DNA of 16,387 nt from Microbacteriaceae bacterium (lineage in GTDB: Bacteria; Actinomycetota; Actinomycetes; Actinomycetales; Microbacteriaceae), in contig JAODAU010000132.1 in the NCBI GenBank assembly GCA_025463615.1, positions 1 to 16,387 on the forward strand, given 5' to 3'. This document shows positions 13,459 through 16,387 of the stretch, in pieces. The notes under the pieces were generated by a model. It was not told where the DNA came from and did no database searches. It worked only from the letters and a program-made list of their open reading frames with translations. Position 1 is the stretch's first letter; every line of letters starts with the position of its first letter. The translations under genes were made by a program, and so were the position numbers.

Positions 13459-14997
13459 CTACCAGTCCTGCGGCTGGGTGAAGAAGCCGGTGGGGTCGTA
13501 CTTGGAGCGGATGCCGGCGAGCCGGGCCGCGTTGCCCGCGAAGTACGACGTGTTCGGGTCGGCGAGCGACCCGTCTGCATAGTTGACGTAGGCGCCCTGG
13601 CCCCATTCCGGAACCATCGCAGCGCGGAAGCCGCGCACGTAGGCGTCGAGCGGAGCCGGGTCGGCGCCGTTCGCGAACGTGGCCGTGTACTGCACGCTGA
13701 ACAGGGCCGAGCGGTGCGGGAACGCCGAGTCCCCGGCGGCGACCGCGGTGACCTGGCCGCCGAGCGCGTCCATCGAGATGCCCGCCTCCTTCACGCCGGC
13801 CACGGCCTTCGCCGCGGTCACCTGCGCGATGAGGGCCTGGATGCCGGCGTCGTCGAGCGCCTTGTAGGCGATGTGCGAGGTGGCAGAGAACGACTCGCGC
13901 GTGAGCTTGCCGCCGGCGGCGGTCGTGCACTGCGCGACCGGGATCCCGGCGCATCCCGCGTAGCTCATCATCGCGTCGTGGTACGTGTGCTGGGTCGCGC
14001 CGTTGTGGGTCGGCGCGGTGCCCACCGCGGCGAGGAAGCCGGCGAGCTGCGCCGCGAGCCCCGACTGCGGTCCGAGCCAGGTGCCGGAGACGAAGATGCC
14101 GAAGCCCGAGCCGTAGGCCGGCCCGTTGAGCAGCTTGAGCGTCGACCACAGCCGCGGGTCGGCGATCGGCGCCCAGGCCTGCCACGCCTTCACGACGGAG
14201 GCCGCGGATGCCGTGGGCCAGCTGAGCGAGAACATCGTGACGGTGGGCGCCGGCCTCGTCTCGAACGTGAGCGACGTCACGACCCCGAGGTGGCCCCCGC
14301 CGCCCCCGCGGCAGGCCCAGAACAGGTCGGGCTCGGTGGTCGCGTTCGCGGTGTGCACCTTGCCGTCGGCCGTGACGAGCTCGATCTCGGAGAGCGAGTC
14401 GCAGGTGAGCCCGTAGGCGCGCACGAGCACGCCGACCCCGCCGCCCAGGGTGAGCCCGGTGATGCCGACCGTGGCGCACGAGCCGCCCGCGATGGCGCGC
14501 CCCGCGTTGCCGACCGCGTCGTAGACCTGGGCCAGCGAGGCGCCGGCCCCGATCGTGGCGGTGCCGTCGGCGGCCACCGTCACGGTGTCCATGGCCCGGG
14601 TGTCGATCACGAGCGAGGGCTTCACGCCGGTGCCGGGGGCACCGCCTGCCGAGTAGCCGGGGTAGTTGTGGCCGCCGGAACGGAGGGCGACCGGCACGGA
14701 GTACTTGCGGGCGAAGGCGAGGGCGGCCGTGACATCCGCGGAGCCGGCGGCGCCCAGCACGGCGAGGGGCTGGGCCGCGTCCCAGCGCGGGTTCTCGGTG
14801 AGCTTCGCCGTGGAATAGGTGGGATCGCCCGGTCGGGCGAGCGTTCCAGTGACGGCGGCGGCCAGCGCGGCCCAGTCCGGCGGACCGACGGGCGAGCGGG
14901 TGGGGGTTGGCTTCGGCTCGGGCGCGCACGCGGCGAGCAGGCCGACTGCCCCGAGGGCGCCGAGGCCCAGGATGCTGCGGCGCGTCACATCCTTCAT
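13459..14997 (-). CDS. BBE-like FAD-linked oxidase, Tat-exported putative lipoprotein
   Basis: A 512-residue secreted flavoprotein. The N-terminus VTRRSILGLGALGAVGLLAAC carries twin arginines (6-7), a hydrophobic core and a lipobox LAAC with Cys24, predicting Tat export and lipid anchoring, followed by a Pro/Thr linker. The FAD domain (about 74-255) has RSGGHNYPGYS with His110, the usual 8-alpha-histidyl attachment site, and GGSCATVGITGLTLGGGVG with Cys174, the 6-S-cysteinyl site of berberine-bridge-type enzymes, so bicovalent FAD is expected. The C-terminal BBE motif SYFAGNAARLAGIRSKYDPTGFF ends near 507. Relatives oxidise sugars, alkaloids or other alcohols; the substrate here is unknown. 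ATG 14997 overlaps the upstream regulator's TGA as ATGA, so co-translation is likely. Tat export fits loading of covalent FAD before secretion. Confidence 0.92.
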   Translation of the reverse strand: MKDVTRRSILGLGALGAVGLLAACAPEPKPTPTRSPVGPPDWAALAAAVTGTLARPGDPTYSTAKLTENPRWDAAQPLAVLGAAGSADVTAALAFARKYSVPVALRSGGHNYPGYSAGGAPGTGVKPSLVIDTRAMDTVTVAADGTATIGAGASLAQVYDAVGNAGRAIAGGSCATVGITGLTLGGGVGVLVRAYGLTCDSLSEIELVTADGKVHTANATTEPDLFWACRGGGGGHLGVVTSLTFETRPAPTVTMFSLSWPTASAASVVKAWQAWAPIADPRLWSTLKLLNGPAYGSGFGIFVSGTWLGPQSGLAAQLAGFLAAVGTAPTHNGATQHTYHDAMMSYAGCAGIPVAQCTTAAGGKLTRESFSATSHIAYKALDDAGIQALIAQVTAAKAVAGVKEAGISMDALGGQVTAVAAGDSAFPHRSALFSVQYTATFANGADPAPLDAYVRGFRAAMVPEWGQGAYVNYADGSLADPNTSYFAGNAARLAGIRSKYDPTGFFTQPQDW

Positions 14998-16387
14998 GGC
15001 TCGTCCCTTCGCGCCGCGAGTGCCGTGCGCACGATGCCGATGCGCGACGTCACCCTCCATCGTCGCAGGATCTCGCTCACGTGCTTCTCCACCGTCTTGA
15101 TGCTGATGCCGAGCTCGCGCGCGATCTCCTCGTTGGTGTGGCCGAGCACGATGCGCTCCACCACCGCGCGCTGGCGCGGGGTGAGGGGAGCGGGCGGCTC
15201 CGCCCCGTCGTCGGGCACCACGGTGGCGAGGCGCGCGGCGACCGCGAAGCGGGACGCGACGCCGAACGCCGCGAGCACGCGCGAGACGTGGGCGCGCACC
15301 GTGTGCTGGGAGAGGTGCAGCCGGGCCGCGATCGCCCGGTTGCTGTGGCCCTCGGTGATGAGCCGTGCGACCTCCCGCTCGCGGGGCGAGAGTCCGGACC
15401 ATCCGGTGCCGGACTGCGGTCGCGGCCTGCGACGGCGCAGCGCGGTCGGCTCGGCGAACGCCTCGGAGACGACGGCTCCCGCGGCGTCCGGCGAAATCCC
15501 GGCCGAGGCAAGCGCCTCGCGCGCCTCCTGCAGCAGCTCCTCGGCGGATGCCGCCTCCACCGTGCGCCCGTCGGCCACGGCGTGCTCGATGGAGAGTTGC
15601 GCCCACGCGGCGCCCTCGGTCACGCGCCCGGCGAACAGCTCGACCCGGCTGAACAGCCGCTCCACGGTGGGGCGCGACGCGGAGTGGCCGAGCAGGGGCC
15701 TGGCCTGCTCCCGCCAGGCCTCGGCCGCATCCAGGTCGCCCGCCTCGATCGCCGAGGTGGTGAGGAGTTCGAGCCCGAGGGCGCGATCCACGATGGTGAG
15801 GCCCTCGAGGCCGGCATCCCTCCCGGCGAGCAGTACGAACTGCACCGCTCGGGCGACCTCCCCGGCGGCGAGCAGGCCGTACGCGACGAGGAGGTAGCTG
15901 CCCGTCGACATGTAGCTGCCGGGCAGCGGGAGTTCGCGCTCGAGGCGGTCGGCCATCGCCAGCACGGTCTGCCGCTGTGCCGCGCTGCCGAGCAGGAAGC
16001 ACAGCGTGGCGTCGAGCAGCAGCGTCGTCGCCTCTTCGCGGGCGCTCGAGCGCGCGACCTCGCCGAGCGCGATGGCCTGGTCCGTCATCCCCTGGAAGCC
16101 GAGTGCGCGCATCCGCATCACGTGCATGACCGTGAGGTACGGATGCGACGAGCCGTCGTGCTGCAGGAAGCCGGTGGGCGCAGCGCCCGATCGCTCGATG
16201 AACTGGGCGGCCAGGTCGAGCCGGCCGCAGGCGAGGGAGGCCTCGGCGAGCAGGTAGAAGACGAACGCGCGGTAGTCGACATCCAGGTCGTCGACGGCGC
16301 CCGGGTCGCCCAGGGCGTCGAGCAGGGTGTCCGGCCGGGCCTCGGAGGTGTCGTGCAGCGGCCACGCCGCCGCGGCGAGCCCGGCGG
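14994..16387 (-). CDS. Large LuxR-type regulator with two tandem C-terminal HTH domains, 5' end outside the window
   Basis: At least 463 residues; the frame stays open to the window edge, so the start is outside. The N-terminal visible part is Ala/Leu-rich helical repeat sequence such as RAFVFYLLAEASLACGRLDLAAQFI and VAYGLLAAGEVARAVQFVLLAG, resembling the TPR-like region of LAL/MalT-type regulators. The C-terminus has two LuxR-type HTH domains in a row: GLSPREREVARLITEGHSNR... (coordinates about 15219-15395) and PLTPRQRAVVERIVLGHTNE... (about 15015-15185). Most LuxR proteins have one. Any ATPase domain would lie outside the window. It overlaps the flavin oxidase gene by ATGA, suggesting it controls or is co-expressed with it. 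An internal ATG at 16127 is not the start, because homologous-looking repeat sequence continues upstream. Confidence 0.88.
   Translation of the reverse strand, partial: AGLAAAAWPLHDTSEARPDTLLDALGDPGAVDDLDVDYRAFVFYLLAEASLACGRLDLAAQFIERSGAAPTGFLQHDGSSHPYLTVMHVMRMRALGFQGMTDQAIALGEVARSSAREEATTLLLDATLCFLLGSAAQRQTVLAMADRLERELPLPGSYMSTGSYLLVAYGLLAAGEVARAVQFVLLAGRDAGLEGLTIVDRALGLELLTTSAIEAGDLDAAEAWREQARPLLGHSASRPTVERLFSRVELFAGRVTEGAAWAQLSIEHAVADGRTVEAASAEELLQEAREALASAGISPDAAGAVVSEAFAEPTALRRRRPRPQSGTGWSGLSPREREVARLITEGHSNRAIAARLHLSQHTVRAHVSRVLAAFGVASRFAVAARLATVVPDDGAEPPAPLTPRQRAVVERIVLGHTNEEIARELGISIKTVEKHVSEILRRWRVTSRIGIVRTALAARRDEP

Noticed and set aside
13714..15897. Very long open frame on the plus strand across the flavin oxidase and LuxR genes
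   Set aside because: It is Arg/Gly/Ala-rich without any family motif and lies antisense to two well-supported genes; long antisense frames are expected in GC-rich coding DNA.
16125..16127. ATG as start of the LuxR-type protein
   Set aside because: The frame stays open to the window edge with the same helical-repeat composition and no stop, so this Met is internal.
1..16387. tRNA, rRNA, CRISPR array, insertion sequence or prophage genes
   Set aside because: No cloverleaf-like run, regularly spaced repeats, transposase or integrase motif was seen; intergenic gaps are all shorter than about 130 bp.

Overview
The window is a high-GC (about 70 % by eye), densely packed chromosomal segment of an actinobacterium. 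The family Microbacteriaceae is the best guess. Supporting signs are an MshA-type glycosyltransferase, a SigE-type ECF sigma factor, an F420-type NADP oxidoreductase-like protein, a GTP-dependent PEP carboxykinase, a DtxR/IdeR-type iron box, and several starts with a -10 hexamer exactly 6 nt upstream (leaderless mRNAs). No tRNA, rRNA, CRISPR array or insertion sequence was seen. The genus cannot be fixed from this sequence.

Layout. (1) 1-744: 3' part of an amidase, followed by an imperfect hairpin. (2) 842-1198: stand-alone SIP domain under an iron box. (3) 1220-2868, minus: two tandem, overlapping SDR genes. (4) 2901-4142: MshA-like GT4 glycosyltransferase, starting 32 bp from the divergent SDR pair and overlapping the next gene tail to tail. 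(5) 4121-5530, minus: flavoprotein disulfide reductase. (6) 5594-7022, minus: hipBA toxin-antitoxin pair with a perfect 11-bp-arm palindrome upstream. (7) 7127-8623, minus: arginase-family protein and F420-type oxidoreductase. (8) 8659-9931, minus: ECF sigma factor overlapping a single-pass membrane protein. (9) 10060-11898, minus: pckG with a 19-bp perfect stem-loop after its stop. (10) 12022-13455, plus: RamB/PrpR-type regulator divergent from pckG, with a perfect palindrome over its promoter. (11) 13459-16387, minus: a large LuxR-type regulator with two C-terminal HTH domains (5' end outside the window) overlapping by ATGA a Tat-exported, lipoprotein-like bicovalent-flavin oxidase.

How the parts work together. 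Four units pair a regulator with a likely target or partner: hipB/hipA; sigma factor/membrane protein; the RamB-like regulator facing pckG (gluconeogenesis from C4 acids); and the two-HTH LuxR protein with the exported oxidase. The other genes are mostly redox or housekeeping enzymes. No wholly new system is evident. The points most worth a second look are the LuxR/flavin-oxidase unit, the RamB-like operator, the hipBA palindrome, altered active-site residues in two enzymes (GGDC in the arginase-family protein, YPT for HPT in the disulfide reductase), the shared leaderless promoter geometry, and a strong excess of the hexamer GGATGC/GCATCC that overrides local codon preference.
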